Shown: positions 1 to 6,224 of the stretch, one piece after another
Layout: every line of letters starts with the position of its first letter
Numbering within the stretch: position 1 is the stretch's first letter
From: Rhodoferax sp. UBA5149
Lineage (GTDB): Bacteria > Pseudomonadota > Gammaproteobacteria > Burkholderiales > Burkholderiaceae_C
DNA length: 7,054 nt
Assembly: GCF_002413825.1 (NCBI RefSeq)
Contig: NZ_DHXT01000084.1
Coordinates: 1 to 7,054, forward strand
Reading direction: 5' to 3'
The notes under the pieces: generated by a model
The model's database searches: none
Told to the model about the DNA's origin: nothing
Seen by the model: the letters and a program-made list of their open reading frames with translations, nothing else
Translations under genes and position numbers: made by a program

Positions 1-1550
1 ACGGCGACCCAGGTGATGACGCCTTTGACCTTGACGGCATCGCTGCCGGGCGTGCCGCTCTTGGTGTCGGGGACGAGGGTGGCCAGCACTTCGGTGATCT
101 TGCCGTCCGCGTCTTTGGTGCAGCCGGTGCACTCGATGACATGGCCGTATTTCAGGCGCACCTTGTTGGCGGGGAACAGGCGGAAGAAGCCTTTGGGCGG
201 CGTCTCTTCAAAGTCACTGCGGTCAATCCACACCTCTTTGCCGATTTTGAAGCTGCGTTTGCCCAGCTCGGGGTGGTGCGGGTGAATCGGGGCGCTGCAG
301 TCGTCCAGCGTGCCGGCGCCCATGACTTCGTCCCAGTTGGTCAGCACCAGTTTCACCGGGTCGAGCACGGCCATGGCGCGGGTGGCGGTCGAGTCCAGCA
401 TTTCGCGCAGGCAGCCTTCCAGGGTGCTGTAGTCAATCCAGCTGTCGCTTTTGGTGACGCCAATGCGCTCGGCAAACAGTTGCAGCGCCTCGGGCGTGTA
501 GCCGCGGCGGCGCAGGCCGACGATGGTGGGCATGCGCGGGTCGTCCCAGCCGCTCACTTTGTGGTCGTATACCAGTTGCGCGAGCTTACGTTTGCTGGTG
601 ACGACGTAGGTGAGGTTGAGGCGGGCAAATTCGTACTGGTGCGGCGGCGGGCTGGCGAGCAGGCCGCCCGCGATGCGACCGTCGGGCAGCGTCGTGACTT
701 CCGTCAGGCGCTCCATCAGCCAGTCGTAAAACGGGCGCTGGTCTTCAAATTCGAGCGTGCAGATGCTGTGGGTGATGTTCTCCAGCGCGTCCTCAATCGG
801 GTGGGCAAAGGTGTACATCGGGTAGATGCACCATTTGTCGCCGGTGTTGTGGTGCGTGGCGCGGCGGATGCGGTAGATGGCGGGGTCGCGCAAGTTGATG
901 TTGGGGCTGGCCATGTCGATCTTGGCGCGCAGCACCATGGCGCCGTCTTCATGCTGGTGGTCGCGCATTTCACGAAAGCGGGCCAGGTTCTCGGCCGGGG
1001 TGCGGGCGCGGAACGGGCTGTTGACGCCGGGCTTGCCGAAGTCGCCGCGGTTGATGCGGATCTGCTCCACGGTTTGCTCGTCCACATAGGCGTAGCCGGC
1101 CTCGATCAGAAACTCCGCCGCGCGGTACATGAAATCAAAGTCGTCGCTGGCCTGGTACAGATGCGAGCTGCCGTTGGCGTTCCAGTCAAAGCCCAGCCAT
1201 TGCACGGCGTCGATGATGCTGTTGACGTATTCAACATCTTCCTTCTCGGGGTTGGTGTCGTCAAAGCGCAGGTGGCATACGCCGCCATAGTCACGCGCCA
1301 GGCCAAAGTTCAGGCAGATGCTTTTGGCGTGGCCGATGTGCAGGTAGCCATTGGGCTCGGGCGGAAAGCGGGTGCGGATCTTGGCCGGGTCGCTCTGGCC
1401 CTTGGCGTGGTGGGCGCCGTCGCCGGGGCTGCCGCCCCAGCGGCGCGTGGCGTAGGTGCCTTTGGCCAGGTCTTGCTCGATGATCTGGCGCAGGAAGTTG
1501 CTGGGTTTGGCGGGGGTCGGGCTGGCAGGGGCGGGGGTGGGAAGGCTCAT
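1..1550 (-). CDS. glnS: Glutaminyl-tRNA synthetase, 3' end cut by window edge
   Basis: Cytoplasmic class I aminoacyl-tRNA synthetase that charges tRNA-Gln with glutamine using ATP. 516 codons are visible from the ATG at 1550-1548, with no frameshift in the parts I translated. Class I signatures are clear: FPPEPNGYLHIGH at about residues 62-74 (HIGH 71-74), LRFDDTNPEKEDVEYV from residue 94, LRAKIDMASPN, KWCIYPMYTFAHPIEDALE, QYEFARLNLTYVVTSKRK (KMSKS-equivalent TSKRK at 318-322), then GWDDPRMPTIVGLRRRGYTP. The visible part ends at KGVITWVA, which in E. coli GlnS (554 aa) leaves roughly 100 residues of the anticodon-binding beta-barrels outside the window. Compared with E. coli there are two insertions: a Gly/His-rich stretch around residues 38-56 before the PPEPNG motif, and about 14 residues (TTLPDGRIAGGLLAS region) before QYEFARLN. 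The start fits the usual NFLRQIIEQDL beginning after a short Pro/Ala-rich leader; no strong Shine-Dalgarno precedes it. Divergent from the membrane-protein gene at 1651. Identification is firm; insertion boundaries come from remembered homologues. Confidence 0.97.
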   Translation of the reverse strand, partial: MSLPTPAPASPTPAKPSNFLRQIIEQDLAKGTYATRRWGGSPGDGAHHAKGQSDPAKIRTRFPPEPNGYLHIGHAKSICLNFGLARDYGGVCHLRFDDTNPEKEDVEYVNSIIDAVQWLGFDWNANGSSHLYQASDDFDFMYRAAEFLIEAGYAYVDEQTVEQIRINRGDFGKPGVNSPFRARTPAENLARFREMRDHQHEDGAMVLRAKIDMASPNINLRDPAIYRIRRATHHNTGDKWCIYPMYTFAHPIEDALENITHSICTLEFEDQRPFYDWLMERLTEVTTLPDGRIAGGLLASPPPHQYEFARLNLTYVVTSKRKLAQLVYDHKVSGWDDPRMPTIVGLRRRGYTPEALQLFAERIGVTKSDSWIDYSTLEGCLREMLDSTATRAMAVLDPVKLVLTNWDEVMGAGTLDDCSAPIHPHHPELGKRSFKIGKEVWIDRSDFEETPPKGFFRLFPANKVRLKYGHVIECTGCTKDADGKITEVLATLVPDTKSGTPGSDAVKVKGVITWVA

Positions 1551-1602
1551 GCGAATGATTTTAGACGCGCAAACCCCGCTGGCGACGCATTCAATTCGGG
1601 TG

Positions 1603-1624
1603 GCCGTGCAGTACCATGCACGGC
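1603..1624. promoter_or_regulatory. Perfect 8-bp inverted repeat in divergent intergenic region
   Basis: GCCGTGCA (1603-1610) and TGCACGGC (1617-1624) are exact reverse complements separated by the 6-base spacer GTACCA. The repeat lies between the divergent starts of glnS (1550) and the membrane-protein gene (1651), ending 26 bases before the latter. It could be an operator for a dimeric regulator or an mRNA leader hairpin. It has no T-tract on either strand, so it is not a typical rho-independent terminator. The repeat is seen directly; the role is inferred. Confidence 0.45.
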
Positions 1625-1650
1625 AATCACGGCTTCCGCATTCACTCCCC

Positions 1651-2796
1651 ATGCATACCATCGACTCGCCCGGCCAAACTCCCATCACGCTAGAGCTGGG
1701 CCGACACGACCTGCAAGCTGCGGTGGAGGATGGCATTATTTCTACCGCGCAGGCGCAGCAACTGTGGTCGCGCTGGTCGGCTTCGTCATCGACTTCGACT
1801 TCGACTTCGGCGCTGGCCAGCTTGCAGGGCCTGCCAGAGGCGCTTGGCTTGCCGGCGCTGGGGGGGCCCGGCTTCAACTTCACCAACACCCTGTATTACT
1901 TCGGCGGCATGGTGGCCATTGGCGCCATGACGCTGTTCATGACCTTGGGCTGGCAGGCCTTTGGCGCCTGGGGCCTGCTGGCGATCAGTGCCGGCTATCT
2001 GGTGGCCTGCCTGACGGTGGCCGATCATCTGAAGGCCCGCCAGCTGCCCATTCCCGCCGGCATTCTGGCCACGCTGGCGGTGTGCTTGGTGCCGCTGATT
2101 GTGTGGTGCGTGCAGCAGGGCCTGGGCCTGTGGCCGCCGGGCGGGCCGGAGCGCTACTCGGGCTACCACACGCACATCAACTGGCGTTGGATGACGCTCG
2201 AATTCGCCACGCTGGCCGCCGGTGTACTGATGCTGTGGCGCTACCGCTTGCCGTTCATGGTGATGCCGATCGCGGTGACGCTGTGGTATATGAGCATGGA
2301 CGTGGCCAACGCCCTGATGCAAAACGACGGTTTTGACTGGAAGTTCACGCGCGATGTGTCCCTGGTGTTTGGCCTGGCCACCTGTGCCGTGGCGGTGTGG
2401 GTCGATGTGCGCAGCCGGCGCGCGCAACAGCCCAGCTGGCGGCAGGACTATGCGTTCTGGCTCTACCTGTTTGGCGCCATCATGTTCTGGTGCGGTTTGA
2501 GCATGCGCGATTCAAGCTCGGAATGGGCCAAGTTTGCCTATGCGTTGATCAATGTGTTGCTGGTGTTCGTCGGCGCGGTCATCGGGCGGCGGGTGTTCAC
2601 GGTGCTGGGCGCCTTGGGCGTGGCCGGTTATCTGGGTTATTTGTCGTACCGCGTGTTCCAGGACAGCCTGATGTTCCCGTTCGTGCTGACGCTGCTGGGT
2701 CTCGGTGTGGTGGCACTGGGCATCTGGTGGCAGCGCCATGAAGATCGCATCAACGAACGCCTGAGTGCCTGGGTGCCGGCAGGGCTGCGCGGCTAG
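1651..2796 (+). CDS. DUF2157-like polytopic inner-membrane protein
   Basis: 381-residue protein of unknown function, predicted to sit in the inner membrane. The N-terminal ~75 residues are soluble and include VEDGIISTAQAQQLWSRW (about 25-42), which resembles the start of DUF2157 proteins (a short helix-rich region followed by many membrane spans). A Ser/Thr linker (about 43-53) made by a (CGACTT)3 repeat follows. About nine or ten hydrophobic segments come next, near residues 81-101, 104-124, 137-157, 181-196, 201-217, 236-252, 266-284, 295-312, 315-334 and 342-361, then a charged tail (QRHEDRINER). The ATG at 1651 was chosen because the frame upstream of it overlaps the start of the divergent glnS and reads as low-complexity sequence. 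No clear Shine-Dalgarno is visible, so the start is moderately certain. The stop lies 8 bases from the convergent stop of the next gene. No enzymatic motif is seen; the DUF2157 relationship rests on the N-terminal pattern and architecture only. Confidence 0.85.
   Translation: MHTIDSPGQTPITLELGRHDLQAAVEDGIISTAQAQQLWSRWSASSSTSTSTSALASLQGLPEALGLPALGGPGFNFTNTLYYFGGMVAIGAMTLFMTLGWQAFGAWGLLAISAGYLVACLTVADHLKARQLPIPAGILATLAVCLVPLIVWCVQQGLGLWPPGGPERYSGYHTHINWRWMTLEFATLAAGVLMLWRYRLPFMVMPIAVTLWYMSMDVANALMQNDGFDWKFTRDVSLVFGLATCAVAVWVDVRSRRAQQPSWRQDYAFWLYLFGAIMFWCGLSMRDSSSEWAKFAYALINVLLVFVGAVIGRRVFTVLGALGVAGYLGYLSYRVFQDSLMFPFVLTLLGLGVVALGIWWQRHEDRINERLSAWVPAGLRG
1790..1807 (+). repeat. (CGACTT)3 hexanucleotide tandem repeat inside coding sequence
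   Basis: Three perfect tandem copies of CGACTT within the membrane-protein gene, giving a Ser-Thr alternation in the linker before the first membrane span. Because the unit is 6 bases, gain or loss of a copy would change linker length without breaking the frame. Seen directly; length variation among strains is only a possibility. Confidence 0.7.
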
Positions 2797-2804
2797 GGCA
2801 GCGG

Positions 2805-3392
2805 CTATTCCAGTGTGTGCGCAAAGATATTGATGGCCTCAATGTCCGGGGCCAGCAGGGTGTAGTGCATGCCCTCGCGGGTCAAGGTAGCCCGCAGGAC
2901 GTGGTCAATTTTGATCGCTTGATCTTCGTCCTGAAAACGCCCGGTGTGGACATATCTTTTATCGCCGCGCTCCACCAGGATGTTCACGTTATTGTGTTGC
3001 TTGTACCACTCCAGAATCTTATGCCTGGTTTTGGCAACGTCGCATATGTTGTCGGCGTAATGCTCGTTGTAATAAAGCATTTGCGGCAATGAGCATTCGG
3101 TCACCAGGAATTGCACCTGGCCGTCCAGCAGTTCGATCATTTCAAACTGGCGCTGGGCAATCTGGTACTGGTTCTTCAGCGCTTCAAAATCTCTTTGCCA
3201 GACCAGTAACTTGGCGTAGTCGGGAATCGTCTCCACAGTCTTGTGCCGCAGGTTCAGGTTCAGGATGATGGCCGAAGAGAACAGCGACTTGTCGCAGCCC
3301 GGTCCGCCAATGATGTTGATGACCTGGGTGGGGTACAGCCGCATCTTGTTTTCTGGCAGGCGATCCGCCACGGTGGTGTACTGGATGGTCAT
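2805..3392 (-). CDS. Phage-type P-loop kinase/ATPase-like protein with altered Walker A
   Basis: 195-residue soluble protein that resembles the small P-loop nucleoside-kinase-like/AAA ATPases often found in phage genomes. VINIIGGPGCDKS (24-36) occupies the Walker A position. Family members usually have GGPGSGKS, so Asp34 (codon GAC) replaces the invariant glycine before Lys35. Next come IPDYAKLLVWQRDFEALKNQ (56-74), matching the family's E(Y/F)AKDLV segment, VQFLVTECSLP (93-103) where a TDSP-type motif is usual, VNILVERGDKRYVHTGR (136-152) and QDEDQAIKID (154-163), like the family's lid and C-terminal helix. The start at 3392 has an excellent ribosome binding site 6 bases upstream; Met17 has none. 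GC content is about 54% by hand count, much lower than nearby genes, and no mobility gene is adjacent, which suggests a single acquired gene of phage origin. It converges on the membrane-protein gene with an 8-base gap. Family assignment is by pattern recognition; substrate unknown, and activity is doubtful given the P-loop change. Confidence 0.85.
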   Translation of the reverse strand: MTIQYTTVADRLPENKMRLYPTQVINIIGGPGCDKSLFSSAIILNLNLRHKTVETIPDYAKLLVWQRDFEALKNQYQIAQRQFEMIELLDGQVQFLVTECSLPQMLYYNEHYADNICDVAKTRHKILEWYKQHNNVNILVERGDKRYVHTGRFQDEDQAIKIDHVLRATLTREGMHYTLLAPDIEAINIFAHTLE

Positions 3393-3398
3393 GTCGGG

Positions 3399-3407
3399 CT
3401 CCTCTTT
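3399..3407 (-). promoter_or_regulatory. Strong ribosome binding site of the P-loop gene
   Basis: On the minus strand the bases read AAAGAGGAG, followed by six bases (CCCGAC) and the ATG at 3392-3390. This near-consensus Shine-Dalgarno fixes the start and shows that the gene is equipped for translation despite its altered P-loop. Confidence 0.75.
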
Positions 3408-3456
3408 CTTGTATGTTGGTAGCTTAGATCGTAGCCCGCCGCCGGGTCTTAGGCAA

Positions 3457-3480
3457 GTTCAATGAGCAGTTCAATGAGCA
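3457..3480. repeat. 12-bp perfect tandem repeat upstream of P-loop gene
   Basis: GTTCAATGAGCA occurs twice head to tail (3457-3468 and 3469-3480). It lies in the 234-base gap between the divergent P-loop gene (start 3392) and the transport operon (start 3627). On the minus strand each copy carries TTGAAC; the copy nearer the operon is followed 17 bases later by TAAGAC, a weak promoter-like pair pointing toward the P-loop gene. It could be a duplicated regulator site or chance slippage. The repeat is certain; the function is not. Confidence 0.5.
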
Positions 3481-3615
3481 GGCATCCGAGCGCACCTGTG
3501 ACGCCCATTTTTCTGCATTTGGCGCCCGCGTGGCGCAACCCATCGCAAACCGGGTGCATGGCGTGGCCTCGCCGCCTACGCTTGCGTCCGTTGCCCTCGT
3601 AGTTCACCCTTTCAC

Positions 3616-3620
3616 AGGAG
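3616..3620 (+). promoter_or_regulatory. Ribosome binding site deciding the operon's first start
   Basis: AGGAG lies exactly six bases before the ATG at 3627. A 9-bp tandem repeat (TTCAATGTC at 3623-3631 and 3632-3640) makes a second in-frame ATG at 3636, which would be 15 bases from the same AGGAG. Spacing favours 3627. Confidence 0.7.
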
Positions 3621-3626
3621 TTTTCA

Positions 3627-4295
3627 ATGTCTTCAATGTCTTCAAGCATCTCTGCCGCCCGCGCGGCCAGATCGACCAGCGTGGCCTTGACTTTGCTGTT
3701 GGTGGCGCACGCTGCTTTTGCCGTGCCGCCAGCCCAGTTCCGGAGTGCTTTTGCCGCCTTCACACAGGCCGCAGCCGGGAATGGCGCGTCGATTGAGCCA
3801 GCGGCCGACGCGTTTGCGGCCTTGCGCCAGACCGAGCCGGCCAATCCGGTGCTGATGGCCTATGAAGGGGCGAGCGTCGCCCTGAAAGCCACCACCACCT
3901 GGCTGCCGTGGAAAAAGATGGCCTATGCCGAGGACGGGCTGGCGCTGCTGGACAAGGCGCTCGCCTTGGTGAGCCCCGAGCACGCCGCCGTGCTGCCAAA
4001 CGGGCCACCCGCCGCGCTGGAGGTTCGCTTTGTGGCCGCCAATACTTTTTTGGCGATGCCGGGTTTCATGAACCGGGGCGCACGCGGCGCCAAGCTGTTG
4101 GGCGACGTGATGGGAAGCAGCCTTTTTGTCACTTCACCGCTGGAATTTCGCGGCGCGGTATGGCTGCGCGCCGCCAAGTTGGCCACCAAGGACAAGCGCC
4201 TCGACGACGCGCGTCGCTACCTGAATGACGTGATCAGCAGCCATGCGCCCCAGGCCCCGCTGGCGCTCGAACAACTCAAGGCACTTGCAGCATGA
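3627..4295 (+). CDS. Exported TPR-like protein, first gene of ABC export operon
   Basis: 222-residue protein with a signal peptide: basic N-region with Arg12 and Arg15, hydrophobic core at about 18-31 and likely cleavage after AFA (30-32), giving a mature periplasmic protein of about 190 residues. The mature part is alpha-helical and Ala/Leu-rich with TPR-like spacing. Distinct segments include ANPVLMAYEGASVALKA (72-88), WLPWKKMAYAEDGLALLDKAL (92-112), a conserved-looking FVAANTFLAMPGFMNRG (135-151) and DDARRYLNDVISSHAP (193-208). No catalytic motif is seen. I do not recognise a named family. Similar small TPR-like exported proteins next to ABC transporters suggest a periplasmic adaptor or cargo-binding role, but this is inference. 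The stop overlaps the start of the ATPase gene by an ATGA junction, so the two are very likely translationally coupled. The start at 3627 is chosen from the AGGAG at 3616-3620. Confidence 0.85.
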   Translation: MSSMSSSISAARAARSTSVALTLLLVAHAAFAVPPAQFRSAFAAFTQAAAGNGASIEPAADAFAALRQTEPANPVLMAYEGASVALKATTTWLPWKKMAYAEDGLALLDKALALVSPEHAAVLPNGPPAALEVRFVAANTFLAMPGFMNRGARGAKLLGDVMGSSLFVTSPLEFRGAVWLRAAKLATKDKRLDDARRYLNDVISSHAPQAPLALEQLKALAA

Positions 4296-4975
4296 GCACG
4301 ACCCATCACAACGTGGTCGAGCTGCACGCGGTGCACAAGACCTATCGCCTGGGCGAGCACGTGGTGCGCGCGCTGCAAGGCGTCGATCTGGCGGTGCAGC
4401 GCGGCGAGCTGCTGGCGCTGACCGGCCCGTCGGGCAGTGGCAAAAGCACCATCCTCAACCTGTGCGGACTGATCGACACGCCTGATTCCGGCGACATCGT
4501 GCTGGATGGGCGCTCGATGGGCGGTCTGGATGAAATCCAGCGCACGCTGATGCGCCGCGATGCGATGGGCTTTGTGTTCCAAAGCTTCAACCTGGTGCCG
4601 GTGATGACGGTGGCCGAAAACGTCGACTACCCCTTGTTCATTGCCGGCGTACCGGCGGCCGAGCGGCGCGAACGGGTCGCCGCCCAGCTGGTGGCGGTGG
4701 GCCTGCAAGAGCATGCCCAGCATCGGCCCGATGCGCTGTCAGGCGGACAGCGCCAGCGCGTGGCGATTGCACGCGCGCTGGTCAAACGGCCCCGGCTGGT
4801 GATTGCCGACGAGCCCACCGCCAGCCTGGATTCGCACACGGCGGATCAGGTGCTGGACTTGATGCGCGAACGCGGCCATGCCGAAGGGGCCGCTTTTATC
4901 ATTGCCACGCATGACAGCCGCCTCACCAAGCGCTGCGACCGCATCGTGGCGCTGCTGGATGGGAGACTGCAATGA
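4292..4975 (+). CDS. ABC transporter ATP-binding protein, LolD/MacB type
   Basis: 227-residue cytoplasmic ATPase that should power the permease encoded next. All nucleotide-binding motifs are intact: Walker A GPSGSGKST (45-53), Q-loop Gln97 in GFVFQSFNLVPVMTVAENV, signature LSGGQRQRVAIARAL (149-163), Walker B LVIADEP with Glu174, D-loop SLD (178-180) and switch His207 in IIATHD. The FNLVPVMTVAENV sequence after the Q-loop and the length of about 225-230 residues are typical of the LolD/MacB/FtsE/SalX (MacB-like) group, which works with FtsX-fold permeases. It begins on the ATGA overlap with the preceding gene and ends on an ATGA overlap with the permease, so the three are co-transcribed and probably coupled. 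A weak AAGG lies 10 bases before the start. It is not called lolD because the partner permease is single rather than a lolC/lolE pair; the cargo is unknown. Confidence 0.95.
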   Translation: MSTTHHNVVELHAVHKTYRLGEHVVRALQGVDLAVQRGELLALTGPSGSGKSTILNLCGLIDTPDSGDIVLDGRSMGGLDEIQRTLMRRDAMGFVFQSFNLVPVMTVAENVDYPLFIAGVPAAERRERVAAQLVAVGLQEHAQHRPDALSGGQRQRVAIARALVKRPRLVIADEPTASLDSHTADQVLDLMRERGHAEGAAFIIATHDSRLTKRCDRIVALLDGRLQ

Positions 4976-6192
4976 TGTCTACGATGTGGTTGAAATTCGC
5001 GTGGCAGAACACGCTGCGCAACCGTCGCCGCTCACTGGTGACGGTGTCCATCGCGGCACTGGGCACGGCGGCCATTTTGGTGGCGGGAGGCTTTGCCTTA
5101 TCCACCTACAAGGCGTTGGCGGAGGCCGCCGCTCGCAGCACCGGGCACTTGATCATTGCCAAGCCGGACCAGTTCAACAAGGATGAAGACACGCCGCTGC
5201 AACACGGACTGGACAACGCCTCGGCGCTGAGCGCCAGCCTGCTGGCCGACCCCGAGGTGCGCAGCGTGCTGCCACGGGTGGAGTTCAGCGGGCTCATCAG
5301 CAACGGGGACAAGTCGACCGTCATGATGGCCACCGGCATCGACCCGGACGCCGAATTTGCCGTGAAAGGCCCGTTCCTGACGATCACGGCGGGTGCGGTG
5401 CTGGTCAGTGGCTCCAAGGAGGCCGAGGTGATGCTGGGCGAGGGCCTGGCGCGCAGCCTCAAAGCCAAACCCGGCAGCAGCCTGACGCTGTTGGCCAGCA
5501 CCTCCGAAGGCGCCTTGAACGCGATGGATGTTCAGGTCAAAGGCATCTTCTCGACCGGCGTGCCCGACATGGACCGGCGCTTCATCTACACCGACATCGC
5601 GACGGCGCAAAAGCTGCTCAATACGAAACGGGTCTCCAGCCTGGGCGTGTTCTTGAACCGCATGGAGATGACCGGCGCGGCGCAGCAGCGCTTGGCCGCG
5701 GCCCATCCGGCGTTGAAGGTGCAAACCTGGCTTGATCAGGCCTTCTTCTACAAATCGGTGCGGGATCTGTACAACCGTATTTTCGGGGCGCTGGGCCTGA
5801 TCATCGGTCTGATCGTGGTGTTTGTCGTGACCAACGCGATGGCCATGGCCATCATCGAGCGCACGCGTGAGATCGGCACGCTGCGGGCCTTGGGCACCTT
5901 GCCGTCGCAGTTGCTGCGCACGCTTGGTCTGGAGGGCATGGTGCTGGGCGGCGTGGGCGCCATCGCGGGCGCCTTGCTGGCGCTGGCAGTCACCGTGTTT
6001 CTGCTGCTGGTGCCGGTGCAAATGCCGCCGCCACCGGGGCGTTCGGTGGGCTACCCGCTAATCATCACCTTTGACTCGGCCATGTACCTGGCGACGATGC
6101 TGTCGATGGTCGCGCTGACGGTGCTGGCCTCGGTCTGGATCGCCCGCAAGACGGTGCATATGCCGGTGGTTGATGCCCTGGCCCACACCTGA
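4972..6192 (+). CDS. ABC transporter permease, FtsX/MacB (LolC/E-like) family
   Basis: 406-residue inner-membrane permease with the MacB/LolCE layout. A cytoplasmic N-terminal helix (FAWQNTLRNRRRS, 9-21) precedes TM1 (about 21-42). A periplasmic MacB-type core domain follows (about 45-265), then TM2 (270-295), TM3 (322-348) and TM4 (370-391). The coupling-helix signature ERTREIGTLRALG (296-308) is well preserved. Such permeases do not use an alternating channel; family members such as MacB and LolCE transmit ATPase motions to the periplasm (mechanotransmission) to extract or expel substrate. The start shows ATGATG: the first ATG (4972) overlaps the ATPase stop, and GGGAG at 4961-4965 lies six bases upstream of it, favouring the first. 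There is no second permease, so a homodimer with two copies of the ATPase is the likely assembly (inference). Family call firm, substrate unknown. Confidence 0.94.
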   Translation: MMSTMWLKFAWQNTLRNRRRSLVTVSIAALGTAAILVAGGFALSTYKALAEAAARSTGHLIIAKPDQFNKDEDTPLQHGLDNASALSASLLADPEVRSVLPRVEFSGLISNGDKSTVMMATGIDPDAEFAVKGPFLTITAGAVLVSGSKEAEVMLGEGLARSLKAKPGSSLTLLASTSEGALNAMDVQVKGIFSTGVPDMDRRFIYTDIATAQKLLNTKRVSSLGVFLNRMEMTGAAQQRLAAAHPALKVQTWLDQAFFYKSVRDLYNRIFGALGLIIGLIVVFVVTNAMAMAIIERTREIGTLRALGTLPSQLLRTLGLEGMVLGGVGAIAGALLALAVTVFLLLVPVQMPPPPGRSVGYPLIITFDSAMYLATMLSMVALTVLASVWIARKTVHMPVVDALAHT

Positions 6193-6213
6193 AACGAAAC
6201 CTGTTTGAAACTT

Positions 6214-6218
6214 GGGGA
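6214..6218 (+). promoter_or_regulatory. Ribosome binding site of LolA-like gene
   Basis: GGGGA lies six bases before the ATG at 6225, inside the 32-base gap after the permease. It allows independent initiation, unlike the ATGA-coupled genes upstream, and may let the periplasmic carrier be made at a different level from the transporter. Confidence 0.6.
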
Positions 6219-6224
6219 TTCACC

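Noticed and set aside
1551..1575. TAAAAT on the minus strand as a -10 box of glnS
   Set aside because: It is only 8 bases from the start codon and has no recognisable -35 at 16-18 bases.
1456..1650. N-terminal extension of the membrane protein from the ATG at 1456
   Set aside because: It would overlap the first ~95 bases of glnS and adds Gly/Ala-rich antisense-like sequence. The ATG at 1651 gives the expected N-terminus.
141..2336. A 731-codon open frame on the plus strand across glnS and half of the membrane-protein gene
   Set aside because: It is antisense to the unmistakable glnS over 1.4 kb and out of frame with the membrane-protein gene. Its translation is low-complexity Ala/Gly/Val/Arg-rich, as expected from GC-rich shadow frames.
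2784..2804. Possible small hairpin (GCTGC and GCAGC arms) at the convergent stops as a bidirectional terminator
   Set aside because: Arms of only 5 bases, no T-tract on either strand, and overlap with the stop codon; indistinguishable from chance in GC-rich DNA.
3520..3626. Sigma-70-like promoter for the transport operon
   Set aside because: I found no pair of -35 and -10 hexamers with acceptable spacing and match; a promoter must lie in 3393-3626 but cannot be placed from sequence alone.
3449..3844. A 131-codon minus-strand frame opposite the start of the TPR-like gene
   Set aside because: It overlaps the signal-peptide gene with its strong ribosome binding site and shows no recognisable domain; its end simply translates the 12-bp repeat.
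5098..6021. A 307-codon minus-strand open frame opposite the permease
   Set aside because: The His/Gln/Arg-rich translation without motifs is the antisense shadow of a clear FtsX-family gene.
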